A DNA stretch of 6,646 nt from Halothiobacillaceae bacterium. Its GTDB lineage: Bacteria; Pseudomonadota; Gammaproteobacteria; Halothiobacillales; Halothiobacillaceae. Location: contig DRZW01000030.1 of the NCBI GenBank assembly GCA_011380105.1, forward strand, positions 1 through 6,646. Reading direction: 5' to 3'. The stretch's first letter is position 1. Each line of letters begins with the position of its first letter. A program made the position numbers and the translations under genes. The notes beneath the pieces are model-generated. The model made no database searches. It was not told where the DNA came from and saw only the letters and a list, made by a program, of their open reading frames with translations. Positions 6,386 through 6,646 of this stretch are shown piece after piece.

Positions 6386-6646
6386 TTATTTAAGGCTGTT
6401 AGCCGCCTTAACGACGTTATCGACGGTAAAGCCGAAATACTCAAAGAGCGCGCCACCCGGGGCGGATTCACCGAAGGTGTCGATACCAATAACCTTACCT
6501 TCTGAACCCACGTACTTGTACCAACCCTGGGTTACACCCGCCTCAACAGCCAGGCGCTTGGTCACAGCCTTCGGCAGGACTGATTCACGGTAAGCTTCGT
6601 CCTGAGCTTCAAATGCTTCAACACAAGGCATGGACACCACGCGCAC
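6386..6646 (-). CDS. tkt: Transketolase, C-terminal 86 residues (cut off by the window end)
   Basis: Transketolase is a thiamine diphosphate enzyme that moves two-carbon units between sugar phosphates, joining the pentose phosphate (and, where present, Calvin) pathway to glycolysis. Only the end of the third, C-terminal domain is visible, out of a usual length of about 660 residues. The [34 protein letters not shown] and [20 protein letters not shown] segments match the end of E. coli TktA closely as I recall it. The frame is open to the window edge, so no start can be judged; the GTG codon at the edge is internal. The thiamine diphosphate and metal sites lie outside the window. The stop is 74 bp before gap on the same strand, with a strong terminator between them. 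The tkt-gap-pgk order is typical of gammaproteobacterial carbon-metabolism clusters. Confidence 0.95.
   Translation of the reverse strand: MRVVSMPCVEAFEAQDEAYRESVLPKAVTKRLAVEAGVTQGWYKYVGSEGKVIGIDTFGESAPGGALFEYFGFTVDNVVKAANSLK

Noticed and set aside
1290..6646. Idea that the - strand cluster is a Calvin-cycle (cbb) operon
   Set aside because: No Rubisco, phosphoribulokinase or cbbR is visible, and the same aldolase subfamily and gene order occur in heterotrophic gammaproteobacteria. Not supported by this window alone.

Overview
The window is ordinary chromosomal DNA of a gammaproteobacterium of moderate G+C content. The proteins resemble Pseudomonas/E. coli-type enzymes, and the layout recalls the tkt-(epd/gap)-pgk-(pyk)-fba clusters of Pseudomonas and its relatives. 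This assignment rests on recalled family sequences, not on a search, and I cannot name the genus.

Two blocks converge. On the + strand (2-1167) lies the end of a pterin operon: the C-terminal three-quarters of folE (GTP cyclohydrolase I, cut by the window start), overlapped by one base by folM (dihydromonapterin reductase). Together they point to tetrahydromonapterin synthesis. On the - strand, read from right to left (6646 to 1290), lies a central-carbon cluster: the transketolase C-terminus (cut by the window end), gap (GAPDH), pgk (phosphoglycerate kinase), pyk (pyruvate kinase, PykA type) and fba (class II fructose-bisphosphate aldolase). These enzymes carry carbon through lower glycolysis/gluconeogenesis and link it to the pentose phosphate pathway.

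The - strand cluster is not one simple transcription unit. Three good intrinsic terminators read on the - strand: after tkt (11-bp stem, UUCG loop), after gap (8-bp stem) and after fba (7-bp stem). Pgk and pyk are tightly coupled, with 2 nt between stop and GTG start. The pyk-fba spacer (150 bp) has a candidate promoter (TTGTCA-17-TATCTT) and a leader hairpin, and the gap-pgk spacer has a perfect 14-bp palindrome that may be an operator. The longest gene-free stretch is 150 bp.

I see no mobile element, CRISPR array, RNA gene, phage gene or defence system, and no sign of an undescribed system. The points worth a second look are regulatory: the terminator-punctuated layout, the palindrome and the fba leader. 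A Lys-type (probably K+-independent) pyruvate kinase is also of some interest.
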